Translations under genes and position numbers: made by a program | IMG/VR virus record: IMGVR_UViG_3300021976_000002 | Span: 1 to 55,163 of that record | Reading direction: 5' to 3' (one strand) | Origin: a virus | DNA: 55,163 nt | Shown: one piece after another, positions 15,744-23,542 of the stretch | Layout of the letters: each line of letters opens with the position of its first letter | How positions within the stretch are numbered: position 1 is the first letter of the stretch | Notes under the pieces: generated by a model | Told to the model about the DNA's origin: nothing | The model's database searches: none | What the model saw: only the letters and a program-made list of their open reading frames with translations

Positions 15744-17691
15744 TCGGTCCTCCGAAGTGAATTAGGTCGTCATCAGTATCCAAGACTGCTTCCAAGGTCG
15801 TAGCAGTCGAAATAGCCTCTAGTGACTTCGGTCCTGGAATCTCAGGTGTAGGATCAGAGCCTGAGATCGTGAAGGCAATGACAAGGTCGACTCCAGTAGT
15901 ACCAGATGGAATCGTAGGTGTTGGTGCCTCGCCCACTATGGAAGTGGACGTAACAGTCATCAGGCTAGTCTCACCCGTAGGAATGACTGCTGCAGGATCT
16001 TGTCCGGTGATAGAGAACGTGGTGACAGTATTGAGCTCGGCTGCACCCTGTGGTACTGATGGAGTAGGAGACTCGCCACTAACCTCGATGACTGTGACCG
16101 TATCGAGCTCTGCACTACCACTAGGAACGGTGGGCGTAGGAGATGCTCCCTCGACACTGATGCCGATAGTTGTTTCTGTCGCCACACTCCCAGTAGGAAC
16201 AGGAATGAGAGGGGCTTCCCCCTGAATGGAGAGGGCGGTAACAGTTTGCGTAATAGCTGAGCCAGAAGGAATGACCTGAGGGATGACACCGATGACCTTA
16301 CCAGTCATGATGCCATTGGCACCCTTACTGAAGGCCTCGGTGGCGTTGGCAGCGTTCAGGATCACATGTCCGAGAACAGGCTTACCATAGGCGAGCGTGT
16401 CGTCCCAGGCACCCTGAGTGGCGAGGTACTCCATACCAAGGTAGTCGTACGCTCCTTGGGTCTCAGCCATGTCAGGAAGGTTCTCTTCGTAGTAGTAGCC
16501 CCACGTGTGGTAGCCACGAGCCCGAACTAGGTCGGCTACTACGACAGTATCCCACCAATGCTTAGACACATACCGACTAGCACCAGCATAGGAGTCCATC
16601 AGGTCAAGCCACTCGTTGACGAACCAGTTGCCCCACTTGTTGTCCACGAAGATGATATGGGTATCACCATAGGCGTCGAGTAGATCAGTAAGCCTGACCA
16701 TCGGGTGATCGCCATCGGTCGTCCGCAGTGTCTCAAGGACTGCCCACGTCGTATCAGGGATGTTGTAGGTGTCTCCGAACATCCTCGTCGTAGTAGCATC
16801 GTGTGAGATCACCCAGACACCGTCAATGCTCCGATGGATCGAAGCTTCTAGTGCCTTAGCTCCATAGGCTACTGCAGCATCAAAGGCCGCCATCGTGTTC
16901 TCAACATAGTCAACCGAGCCACCACGGTGTGCCACATACACTGGCTCGTCCGCCATGAACACTTCGACCGGAGTAGGAGGGTGTTCCTCTTCAACAGTCA
17001 ATGCTAGGCTCAGAGCGAACTCAGCATTCTCTTCCGGAACAACTGAGCTAGCAGTCTTCAGAGCCAGGATCGCGGCAGAGGCCACCGTAGTCGAAGCAGA
17101 GGCTGTCGCGGTCATCGAGTGCGAGCCAGCTGTCACGTTACCAGCGTCTGCTCCCATGAGTGACACAGAGCCACCAGCTTGAATCTGACGACGAAGGTTG
17201 TGTGCTGTAGTGTAGGTAGATCCGTTACGGTCGGACCATCCTGCCACTAGCATACGAATGTCAGCTACAGAGATGCTCGCCGTAGTGCGAACGGTATTCC
17301 CTAGCGCACCAGAGTATGCTGCCTCTCCAGACACTACTGGCTCGGCTAGATCAACTCCGGAGTAGCAAGCAATGAAGGCTGCAGCATTGCCACCACTAGG
17401 GGCGGTGTAGTCCCAAACGAAGTCCGCCTCGTCACCTGTGTAGGGCTTACCGTAGACATTGATCCGCGTACTAGTTCCGGAGCCAGGGTCGTTACCGCCG
17501 ACATGAAGTACCCAACCATCGGGAGGAGTAACGACTGGGTCGTTGTTAGCACCTGCTGCCTGCACAGTGACAAAGGCCAGCATGTACTGACCAACAGCAG
17601 CCTCAACCGGTGGCAATGGATTGACTGAGGTAGCTGTATTGTTGGTCGGAGTGATAACAGCTACACCGGCTGCGACGAATGCAATGGCCAT
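15736..17691 (-). CDS. Tail fibre with glycerophosphodiesterase-like domain
   Basis: This 651-residue protein has three parts. Residues 1-215 form a Gly/Thr/Ala-rich beta domain. Residues about 250-470 match the GDPD fold: AHRGG gives His255, VENTMAAF gives Glu264, LEASIHRSIDGV gives Glu282, VISHD gives His297, and IIFVDNK gives Asp350 and Lys352. The usual second acidic metal ligand after Glu282 (E-x-D) is Ser284, so activity may be altered. Residues 475-618 are six tandem 24-residue repeats (P-T/S-G...G-x-x-P-T-P). It probably binds, and may cut, a glycerol-phosphate wall polymer. A fibre gene here, inside the head module, is unusual. Confidence 0.82.
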   Translation of the reverse strand: MAIAFVAAGVAVITPTNNTATSVNPLPPVEAAVGQYMLAFVTVQAAGANNDPVVTPPDGWVLHVGGNDPGSGTSTRINVYGKPYTGDEADFVWDYTAPSGGNAAAFIACYSGVDLAEPVVSGEAAYSGALGNTVRTTASISVADIRMLVAGWSDRNGSTYTTAHNLRRQIQAGGSVSLMGADAGNVTAGSHSMTATASASTTVASAAILALKTASSVVPEENAEFALSLALTVEEEHPPTPVEVFMADEPVYVAHRGGSVDYVENTMAAFDAAVAYGAKALEASIHRSIDGVWVISHDATTTRMFGDTYNIPDTTWAVLETLRTTDGDHPMVRLTDLLDAYGDTHIIFVDNKWGNWFVNEWLDLMDSYAGASRYVSKHWWDTVVVADLVRARGYHTWGYYYEENLPDMAETQGAYDYLGMEYLATQGAWDDTLAYGKPVLGHVILNAANATEAFSKGANGIMTGKVIGVIPQVIPSGSAITQTVTALSIQGEAPLIPVPTGSVATETTIGISVEGASPTPTVPSGSAELDTVTVIEVSGESPTPSVPQGAAELNTVTTFSITGQDPAAVIPTGETSLMTVTSTSIVGEAPTPTIPSGTTGVDLVIAFTISGSDPTPEIPGPKSLEAISTATTLEAVLDTDDDLIHFGGPNG

Positions 17692-17694
17692 GAC

Positions 17695-18045
17695 TCAGCT
17701 CGCCGTAATGGTAGGAGTGATCCTGGCCTGACCTTGTCCAGTCATGACGATCGGATTGAAAAGAGCCACGGAGCCAATGAAGTCTCCGCCGGTCACTAGA
17801 CTCCAGATACCAACGTGTGTGTAGGTACCAGCCGGAAGATCGAACTCGACCTGCGAGCCAGCCACTGCCCCGTCATCGCTACTCCCAGTCCAGACGGTCT
17901 GCTTCCTAGCGTATGCAGGCGAACCTCCAGTAGCCTCACTCGCTCCAGTGGTACCAGGGTCAGCCGTGTGCAGCGAGATGAAGTCGCCGCTCCCTGTTAC
18001 TTCGAGAGCGGCTGCCTCAAGGACTGCTGGAGTGAATCCTGCCAT
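17695..18045 (-). CDS. Tail-fibre-associated structural protein 1
   Basis: A 116-residue protein with FISLHTADPGTTGASEATGG and PAGTYTHVGIWSLVTGGDFIG, a pattern shared with actinophage minor-tail/tip proteins. It starts four bases after the preceding stop without an evident ribosome site, so it is probably coupled. It appears distantly similar in layout to the next upstream gene (same SxxAxxxTGGxPAYA-like segment). Confidence 0.65.
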   Translation of the reverse strand: MAGFTPAVLEAAALEVTGSGDFISLHTADPGTTGASEATGGSPAYARKQTVWTGSSDDGAVAGSQVEFDLPAGTYTHVGIWSLVTGGDFIGSVALFNPIVMTGQGQARITPTITAS

Positions 18046-18049
18046 GGGA

Positions 18050-18376
18050 TCAGACGATCGCGTTGGTGATAGCGGCCGAGGTCATGTCCCAGCGACCATC
18101 AGAGTTGAGGTTGTCAGGAGCATCCAGAGGCCGAATGAACCAGACACCAGCAGCACGGCGGAAGATAGCGTGCGTGATGGATTGGTTAGGAGGACCACTG
18201 AACTCCAACGGTGCACTGATATCAGACTCACCGTCAGTACCCGAAGCTGGATAGTCCGGGGCGATAGGCGCATAGCCACCACCAGTGATCTCGTTAGCCT
18301 CTAGTGACCCGCTAGCCAAGCCAATGGTAGTGATCTCACCAGTGATCCAGTCAACGACGTCATCTGCGAATGCCAT
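18050..18376 (-). CDS. Tail-fibre-associated structural protein 2
   Basis: A 108-residue protein (MAFADDVVDWITGEITTIGL; later NQSITHAIFRRAAGVWFIRP). The ATG at 18376 is preferred to the one two codons upstream because GAGGAG then has a seven-base spacing. It directly follows the portal gene and opens the tail-fibre block. Probably virion structural; no catalytic motif. Confidence 0.65.
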   Translation of the reverse strand: MAFADDVVDWITGEITTIGLASGSLEANEITGGGYAPIAPDYPASGTDGESDISAPLEFSGPPNQSITHAIFRRAAGVWFIRPLDAPDNLNSDGRWDMTSAAITNAIV

Positions 18377-18388
18377 GGTCATTCTCCT

Positions 18389-19996
18389 CTACAGTACGCT
18401 TGCGGGGTCTTGTCCAGTTCGGAAAGCATCGATGGCAGCTTGTCCGGCGTTCATGAATGGGTCGAGCCAGTTGCCCTGATCGTCGGTGAGCTCATCCATC
18501 ACGTCATCGACGTTCTGAACACCGAGCGCCTGCAGAAGCAGTCGTGCGATAGTGGTCGGAGGAACCTTCCGGGTGCCGTCAGCAGCGACGATAGCATCGA
18601 CACGTTCCTTGACGTTCTCATCTTCCAGGTCAGGCCAGTCGACGTTGATCGTCAGGTCGGTGTCGCCAGCCAGGACTACCATGTTGCGTCGAGTGAATGG
18701 GTCCAGGATCGTACTACCCTGAAGCTTGCCCTGCGGAGCCACTACGGCCTGCTCGATAACGTACTGGCAGATAGCACGGTAAGCTTCGGACCAAAGCGAG
18801 CGTCGCTGCTTCATCCCCAATGCCATGGGCTTGTCGAGCGTCTCAGCAGTCGCCCTATTACCAGAGATGCCAGGGTCACCCAGAAGCACAGTGACAGGAA
18901 TACCCAGAGCAGCAGCGATCATGGAAGCCAGCGGACGACCCGACTCAGAATCGATCGTGGCACCCGACTTGGGAATAGCTTCGAAGTTCTGATCGTCGGT
19001 CATCACAACCGTACCACCAGAGTCGATCGACCTACCCGTGTTAGGGTCCACAGGGTTGTACGAACGAATCTTGTCTCGCTGAGCCTGCGCCTTGCTCTTC
19101 TTGTTCGAGGTAGCCTTCCAAGCAAAGCGACTGAGCGACTTGATCAGCGTAGCCCAGTCCTCCAGGAACTCCTTGTAGGCCCGAGCCCAAGCCAACGCAG
19201 CGAAGGCATCTCCGATACCGAACTGCCAACCATCCAGACGGTTGACCGACGTGTGGTAGATGGGAGCCGTCCACATCACAGTGTGTCCATCGATGGTTGC
19301 TTGCCGCGTGCGGGGCTGGTACCGCAAGTCTGGGTAGTAGGCCACATTGATCGTAGTCTGGGTCTTCAGGCCATCTGCGGTGAGTGAACGTTGCGTCCAC
19401 TGCCTCTTGTAGAACCAAGGCTCGTCACGGTCATCCGGGTTCGAGATGATCTCGGCAATCTCGGCAAACGGAATCGACCTGATCTGGACACGGCCAGTAC
19501 GAGGAGTAGTAAAGCAGGCGAGGAAGGTATTGCCATCTGTCCCGTGTGCTCGCTCTAGCTCTTCCTGTGCCTGGTCTCCTGACAGCGATGCACGGTTGCT
19601 TGGGTCGTTCCAGAACTCCTGGATGAGGGCATTGACATCCTGCTGACCATCCGTCTCACCATTGGCAGTAGCAGACACCTGCACACCGCCGCCGAAGATG
19701 TAAGCCTGACGGACGTTGAGACCTTGCTTGATGAGTGGGTTCGCTACTGCCATGATCCTGGCCAGAGCAGAAGCTCGACCCAGACCATTCCGACTGAACT
19801 GCTCGTTGCCAGTTCCAGTCAGTCGCTCCCAGCCCCTGTCCTCTAGAGCCAGTTCGAGGTCAGCCATACTCTCGGACATGACCTCACTGTTGTTGAGTAC
19901 CTGTCCAAGGCGTGCAGCCAACTCATTGTGCTTGGCGGCCACTTCAGTCACACGACTGAGGCCTACCCGATTCAGGACGGTGTCGACTACGCTCAC
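18389..19996 (-). CDS. Portal protein
   Basis: This 535-residue protein forms the dodecameric DNA gate. It lies between terminase and head genes. Recognisable portal segments include ALARIMAVANPLIKQGLNVR near the N-terminus, YKEFLEDWATLIKSLSRFAW in the stem region and AALGIPVTVLLGDPGISGNR followed by AETLDKPMALGMKQRRSLWS in the wing. The last 60 residues are acidic and contain LLLQALGVQNVDDVMDELTD. Confidence 0.9.
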   Translation of the reverse strand: MSVVDTVLNRVGLSRVTEVAAKHNELAARLGQVLNNSEVMSESMADLELALEDRGWERLTGTGNEQFSRNGLGRASALARIMAVANPLIKQGLNVRQAYIFGGGVQVSATANGETDGQQDVNALIQEFWNDPSNRASLSGDQAQEELERAHGTDGNTFLACFTTPRTGRVQIRSIPFAEIAEIISNPDDRDEPWFYKRQWTQRSLTADGLKTQTTINVAYYPDLRYQPRTRQATIDGHTVMWTAPIYHTSVNRLDGWQFGIGDAFAALAWARAYKEFLEDWATLIKSLSRFAWKATSNKKSKAQAQRDKIRSYNPVDPNTGRSIDSGGTVVMTDDQNFEAIPKSGATIDSESGRPLASMIAAALGIPVTVLLGDPGISGNRATAETLDKPMALGMKQRRSLWSEAYRAICQYVIEQAVVAPQGKLQGSTILDPFTRRNMVVLAGDTDLTINVDWPDLEDENVKERVDAIVAADGTRKVPPTTIARLLLQALGVQNVDDVMDELTDDQGNWLDPFMNAGQAAIDAFRTGQDPASVL

Positions 19997-20006
19997 TCTC
20001 TACCCC

Positions 20007-20078
20007 TTAGAAGATGAAGATCAGTAGCGCAATGATGGCTAGTATAACCAGAACGGTTCCGAGGAATCCGTAATTCAT
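20007..20078 (-). CDS. 23-residue membrane microprotein
   Basis: Between large terminase and portal a tiny frame reads MNYGFLGTVLVILAIIALLI followed by FIF, then TAA. A strong ribosome site (GGGAGGTGGC) stands seven to ten bases before the ATG. The product is a single transmembrane helix with almost no flanks. The excellent ribosome site and its fit in the 106-bp gap suggest it is translated. Function unknown; a lysis regulator or host-membrane effector is possible. Confidence 0.65.
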   Translation of the reverse strand: MNYGFLGTVLVILAIIALLIFIF

Positions 20079-20102
20079 TTTGCCACCTCCCGTGTTGAAG
20101 TG

Positions 20103-21671
20103 TTAGTAGGGACTAATGCTATAGCCCCTCATATCCAGTTCCTCAAACTCCTCAGCTTGCCTCACTGCCGCTTGCTCATCCAACAGAGGCAGCAGGAGGA
20201 GTCGGTTGACAGCTTGGCTATCACAGTCCACCTGGTCGTCATTGGCACCATTAGGAAAGTCCTTGTGCTCCTGAACGAAGTCACCGACCCACGGTGCTAG
20301 CTCAGCAGTCGGGATGTGGACGTTCTTTGAATGCACCAACGGACTGATAGCACTTGCACGGGCATACTTCGATCCCTCAGGCTCGATCGGGATCATACCC
20401 ATCACCTTAGTATTGAGCATGTTCATGATAGCAGGACCGTTAGCCTTGTCCTCAATGAACTTCGCTACCGCCTGGGGCCACTTGGCACTTAGGTCCAAGA
20501 CAGCCTGCACCGTGGCATTGAAGTTCATCCTACCACGAACCTGATCCAGCAGGTAGACATGCACTCCGCGACGCAACCAGACTTGACCAACAACATAGTC
20601 AGACTGCTTGGTGTCCTTGAATGCCATGTCCCAAGACTGGACCATCTCTACGTCTTCATGGCCATACAGAACAACATGGGCGCCATCGGCTCGAACAATG
20701 TGCTGCGGGATATCGTACCGCGACCAGACCTCAGTTGGGAAGAGCCCGCCCTCGTCAGCAGTCGGCCTGCCCTGGTAGAGTGAGCTCCAGGTCCTTGGAC
20801 CCGAACGGACCTTGATGGCTTCCCACTGCTTGCCCGTCCGGAGTCGAGCGGAGCGCATGAACTCCCCTGGCTCACGATCGAGAGCATCGACCCTTCGGTC
20901 GGGATCTTCATGTTCAGGGTTATGATCAGCCTGCGCTGGGATGTTGATGACCTTCCACAGGTGACCATCCTCGGCGGCTTGCAACCGACCAGCCAGGTCA
21001 TCGTGGTGCCACCTTGTCAGGATCAACACCACAGGGGCTCCGGGAGAGAGGCGAGTCGATGCGGTCTCCGTCCAGAAGTCCCACGCATTGTCCCGAACTG
21101 TCTTGCTGTCTGCGGCTTGTCTGTTCTTGACGGGGTCATCGATGATCAGCATGTCACCAGGACGACCTGTGATGGCTCCATCCAAACCGGCTGCGATGAT
21201 GCCGCCCTCAGTAGCAGAGCCTGCCAACTCCCACTCATGCTGGGAGGACAGGTCGTGCCTGATGGCCATGTTGAGCCGGCCGCCATGCATCAGGATCATG
21301 TTGCGAACCCAGCGACTATGACGGCGAGCCATCCCCATCTCATAGGAGGTGACGATGACACGGAGGTTGTGATTCTGTTCCAGAGCCCAGAGAGGGAACC
21401 AACGACTCGCTCGCTGGCTCTTCCCCTCCTGAGGTGGCATGCTGATGATGACTCGGGCGTCGGGAGTATTGTACGCCTCTACCAACGCTTGGTCGATCAG
21501 GTCAAGAGCAGGAGTCTGGATCGTCTTGGGGTCGAGGTCCTTAGCCATGGCGCCAGGGGTAGCCCACTTGGATGTCGCACGCTTCTGGAAACGCTTGGCG
21601 GCGTGCTCTGCCCAGGCAATGGTCACCTCAGTCCTGCCCCTCTGATCCTTCTCCGATAGCCTTCTGCCCAC
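20103..21671 (-). CDS. terL: Terminase large subunit
   Basis: This 522-residue motor packages DNA. The ATPase domain has the Walker A-like ISMPPQEGKSQ (Lys84) and Walker B MLIIDDP (Asp178, Asp179), then LILTRWHHDD. The nuclease domain has MVQSWDMAFKDTKQSDYVV (Asp348) and a late GANDDQVDC. It starts with GTG and overlaps the small terminase gene by 44 bases. The P-loop form (PPQEGKS) is that of terminases common in actinophages. Confidence 0.93.
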   Translation of the reverse strand: MGRRLSEKDQRGRTEVTIAWAEHAAKRFQKRATSKWATPGAMAKDLDPKTIQTPALDLIDQALVEAYNTPDARVIISMPPQEGKSQRASRWFPLWALEQNHNLRVIVTSYEMGMARRHSRWVRNMILMHGGRLNMAIRHDLSSQHEWELAGSATEGGIIAAGLDGAITGRPGDMLIIDDPVKNRQAADSKTVRDNAWDFWTETASTRLSPGAPVVLILTRWHHDDLAGRLQAAEDGHLWKVINIPAQADHNPEHEDPDRRVDALDREPGEFMRSARLRTGKQWEAIKVRSGPRTWSSLYQGRPTADEGGLFPTEVWSRYDIPQHIVRADGAHVVLYGHEDVEMVQSWDMAFKDTKQSDYVVGQVWLRRGVHVYLLDQVRGRMNFNATVQAVLDLSAKWPQAVAKFIEDKANGPAIMNMLNTKVMGMIPIEPEGSKYARASAISPLVHSKNVHIPTAELAPWVGDFVQEHKDFPNGANDDQVDCDSQAVNRLLLLPLLDEQAAVRQAEEFEELDMRGYSISPY

Positions 21672-22089
21672 TGGCAGCCAAGGACATCAGATGGCTAGCG
21701 GCGACCTCTCCTGCACGCTCCTGCTGCTCATCGGTCAGGTTGAGGTCAGCAAGGACCCCTTGAATGACTCCAGCGACCAGCTCGCCCTGACGTTCCGGAA
21801 GACGAGTCGCATGCTGGAAGGCAGCCAGGTCTCCGATGCGACCGAGCACTCGATCGACAACGTACTTGGCAGCTTCGAACTTGATTCGCTCAGTACTTCC
21901 GTGGACAGCCATCTGAATGATCGACAGCGCGGCGGTGTACACGTTCTCTTCGAAGAGTCGGTACGCCATTGCATCGTACGCTTCATCGCCATGAATGGTG
22001 CGCTCCATGATCAGAGCGTCGGTGTCTTCCTGCGGAGGGAAGCCATCGTCCTCTTCACCATCGTCCGAGCGGTAGACGTCGTCAGTCAT
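21628..22089 (-). CDS. terS: Terminase small subunit (by position)
   Basis: A 153-residue, largely helical protein in first position of the late operon and overlapping the large terminase gene. An acidic N-terminus (YRSDDGEEDDGFPPQEDTDA) precedes helices such as FEENVYTAALSIIQMAVHGS and FEAAKYVVDRVLGRIG. GGGAGGTGCCACT precedes the ATG at 22089. It should recognise phage DNA for packaging. Assigned from context and helical content. Confidence 0.7.
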   Translation of the reverse strand: MTDDVYRSDDGEEDDGFPPQEDTDALIMERTIHGDEAYDAMAYRLFEENVYTAALSIIQMAVHGSTERIKFEAAKYVVDRVLGRIGDLAAFQHATRLPERQGELVAGVIQGVLADLNLTDEQQERAGEVAASHLMSLAASGQKAIGEGSEGQD

Positions 22090-22110
22090 AGTGGCACCTC
22101 CCTTACCTAT

Positions 22111-22140
22111 ATGATAACGGTTACACTTACTGGAAGACAA
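22111..22140 (-). promoter_or_regulatory. Late promoter P1 (TTGTCT, 18 bp, TATCAT)
   Basis: On the minus strand TTGTCT (22140-22135) and TATCAT (22116-22111) are 18 bp apart, 22 bases before the terminase start. It is back-to-back with a plus-strand promoter at 22146, so a regulator binding in between could control both. Confidence 0.65.
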
Positions 22141-22145
22141 GATTG

Positions 22146-22174
22146 TTGATATCTCGAGAACACTATGCTATACT
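22146..22174 (+). promoter_or_regulatory. Plus-strand promoter (TTGATA, 17 bp, TATACT), leaderless type
   Basis: TTGATA at 22146-22151 and TATACT at 22169-22174 are 17 bp apart, a good sigma-70-type promoter. The ATG of the next gene starts six bases after the -10 box, so transcription would begin at or next to the start codon. Confidence 0.7.
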
Positions 22175-22180
22175 AGACGC

Positions 22181-22399
22181 ATGAAGGTGTGGAGCGTACT
22201 CGTAGGCTACACCACGCAGCGACCGATCATTCCGGATCAACACACAAGATGGGTCCGTGTAGCATCTGCCTCACCAGTGGAGGCAACACTCATCGCTGCC
22301 CAGATGGTCGGCACGCACTGTACGATGGTGACGTCGACAAAGATCTTGTGGCCTGCGGGTTGCCCTCTGCATGCAGTGTGTGATAAGATACATACATGA
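22181..22399 (+). CDS. 72-residue protein from a leaderless message
   Basis: This protein (MKVWSVLVGYTTQRPIIPDQ..., later SPVEATLIAAQMVG) was not recognised. The Ala/Val-rich middle suggests a short alpha/beta fold. There is no ribosome site; the -10 box ends six bases before ATG. It overlaps the next start by ATGA. It opens a short rightward operon opposite the late genes, so it may be expressed early or serve as a switch between the two. Confidence 0.6.
   Translation: MKVWSVLVGYTTQRPIIPDQHTRWVRVASASPVEATLIAAQMVGTHCTMVTSTKILWPAGCPLHAVCDKIHT
22360..22389 (+). promoter_or_regulatory. Internal promoter (TTGCCC, 18 bp, TAAGAT), leaderless type
   Basis: TTGCCC (22360-22365) and TAAGAT (22384-22389) are 18 bp apart, inside the end of the preceding gene. 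The next ATG is six bases after the -10 box, the same spacing as at 22181, 31786 and 51462. Confidence 0.6.
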
Positions 22400-22581
22400 G
22401 CGAGAGAGTGAAGCGGAGCGGCAACGGCTACAAGGCCGAGAGCCCGAAGGGGTTCGCCAGGTTCTTCTCGAGCGACGAGCTTGACAAGGCTGAGGCGTAC
22501 GCACGAGGCGAGAAGGTCAACTCCGCCAACGAGTTCACAGCCGCTACGTCCATCAGCAAGGGCAACCGGAAGGACTACTGA
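22396..22581 (+). CDS. 61-residue basic protein
   Basis: Unrecognised, charged protein (MSERVKRSGNGYKAESPKGF...; FSSDELDKAEAYARGEKV). It overlaps the preceding gene by ATGA and also has its own leaderless-type promoter. The G+C-rich codons and alternating charge suggest a soluble DNA- or protein-binding role, which is only a guess. Confidence 0.65.
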   Translation: MSERVKRSGNGYKAESPKGFARFFSSDELDKAEAYARGEKVNSANEFTAATSISKGNRKDY

Positions 22582-22583
22582 TC

Positions 22584-22697
22584 ATGTGTGAGCACGAGGG
22601 TCGCGAGTGCATCTACCGTTCATGCCGATGCGAGTGCATGACGTGTATGTTCGGCGAAGAGGATCTTGACGACAGCGACCTCGACACAGGCGACTGA
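22584..22697 (+). CDS. 37-residue cysteine-rich protein
   Basis: A short frame two bases after the preceding stop reads MCEHEGRECIYRSCRCECMT followed by CMFGEEDLDDSDLDTGD. Six Cys in the first 21 residues suggest a zinc knot; the tail is acidic. No ribosome site is obvious, so coupling to the previous gene is likely. It ends just before a terminator, consistent with being the last gene of the operon. Confidence 0.5.
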   Translation: MCEHEGRECIYRSCRCECMTCMFGEEDLDDSDLDTGD

Positions 22698-22703
22698 TCG
22701 TTC

Positions 22704-22771
22704 CGGCAAGACCAACAAGGGCTCCTACCCAAGCAATGAACCACAGGTGGAGCCTTTAGGTCTGCTTGCCG
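22704..22771. terminator. Two-part bidirectional terminator between convergent operons
   Basis: An outer stem pairs CGGCAAGACC (22704-22713) with GGTCTGCTTGCCG (22759-22771, one small bulge), and an inner stem pairs GGCTCC (22720-22725) with GGAGCC (22749-22754). It separates the rightward 22181-22697 operon from the leftward zinc-ribbon genes. The inner loop carries a GAACCACAGG motif. Confidence 0.7.
22738..22747 (+). repeat. GAACCACAGG motif, copy 3 of 7
   Basis: Exact decamer on the plus strand, in the loop of the bidirectional terminator at 22704-22771. Confidence 0.7.
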
Positions 22772-22783
22772 CTGCAGGCTAAG

Positions 22784-23008
22784 TCAGGCTTGGGCCTTGC
22801 GGAGCCGCTCTACCTTGCGGCGCTCGTACTCTTCCTTGGTGATAGGCTTGGGTCCCTTCAGACTCTTGCGGCACTTGGAACAGATCTTGTACTCCTTGAT
22901 CTTCTCCGTGTGGCGTGGTGAGTCGAAGAAGTCCTCCTTGTCCTGCCAGGTGTCGCAACGCTTGCACAGCCAGTAGTCTGGATGGAACATCTTAGGCACG
23001 TCGTTCAT
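22784..23008 (-). CDS. Zinc-ribbon protein
   Basis: A 74-residue protein with WLCKRCDTWQDKEDFFDS and YKICSKCRKSLKGPKP, i.e. two CxxC knuckles about 25 residues apart, then a basic helix (EEYERRKVERLRKAQA). This is the common phage zinc-ribbon form (CxxC...F...CxxC...R) that often accompanies HNH nucleases; no HNH motif is present here. It may bind DNA. The start overlaps the upstream gene by ATGA. Confidence 0.72.
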   Translation of the reverse strand: MNDVPKMFHPDYWLCKRCDTWQDKEDFFDSPRHTEKIKEYKICSKCRKSLKGPKPITKEEYERRKVERLRKAQA

Positions 23009-23151
23009 ATGCGACTCTCCTTGTCACGCCCTTCAAGGATGACAGGAAGGAACTCTCTCGGAAGTCCTCCGCCATCTTCGAAGTGCTTGAGCAGCTTCTT
23101 CAGGTCAATGTACATGCTGAGCTTCTTAAACAGTACGATGCGTTGATCCAT
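23005..23151 (-). CDS. 48-residue helical protein
   Basis: A frame between the two zinc-ribbon genes reads MDQRIVLFKKLSMYIDLKKL followed by LKHFEDGGGLPREFLPVILE and a short basic end. It overlaps both neighbours (26 bases upstream, ATGA downstream), the hallmark of a coupled operon. No family recognised. The GGGLPREFLPVI segment resembles a DNA-binding or chaperone-type helix pair only loosely. Confidence 0.6.
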   Translation of the reverse strand: MDQRIVLFKKLSMYIDLKKLLKHFEDGGGLPREFLPVILEGRDKESRI

Positions 23152-23542
23152 TGTTCTGCTCCTTGTTCGTCTCGGTTCGTGGCATGATCATAGCTTCCAT
23201 ATCCTCTTGACTAGGAAGTCCATCGTCAGCAATCATAGCACGCATCTCGGCTAGGGTTGTATTGGACTTCACAATGTCCTCGTCAAAGATCCTCAACAGA
23301 CCGATAACGTCAATATACTCGTTGAGAGGCACTGCGGCCCTTCTAATGAGCCCAGCCTCTGTCTTCGGGGCCCCTCGACGGTCGGCACTAGCTTGTCGGT
23401 TTGCCTCTTTAACACAAAGCTTACACCACGAATGCAGACCACTCTTGGTAGTCTTCAAAGGGTAGAAAGCGTGAGCGTCTAACCATAGCTGACACTTATT
23501 GCATTGATAGAGATCCCCATCTCTCTTCCTGTATCGAGCCAC
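23126..23542 (-). CDS. Zinc-ribbon protein, first gene of the leftward early operon
   Basis: A 138-residue protein with YQCNKCQLWLDAHAFYPLK and SWCKLCVKEANRQAS (CxxC pairs), then an extended helical C-terminus. It starts with GTG four bases after AGGAGG. The zinc-ribbon form matches its neighbour at 22784, suggesting duplication and divergence. It is transcribed leftward from the A+T-rich region at 23.6 kb. A DNA-binding regulator is likely but unproven. Confidence 0.7.
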   Translation of the reverse strand: MARYRKRDGDLYQCNKCQLWLDAHAFYPLKTTKSGLHSWCKLCVKEANRQASADRRGAPKTEAGLIRRAAVPLNEYIDVIGLLRIFDEDIVKSNTTLAEMRAMIADDGLPSQEDMEAMIMPRTETNKEQNNGSTHRTV

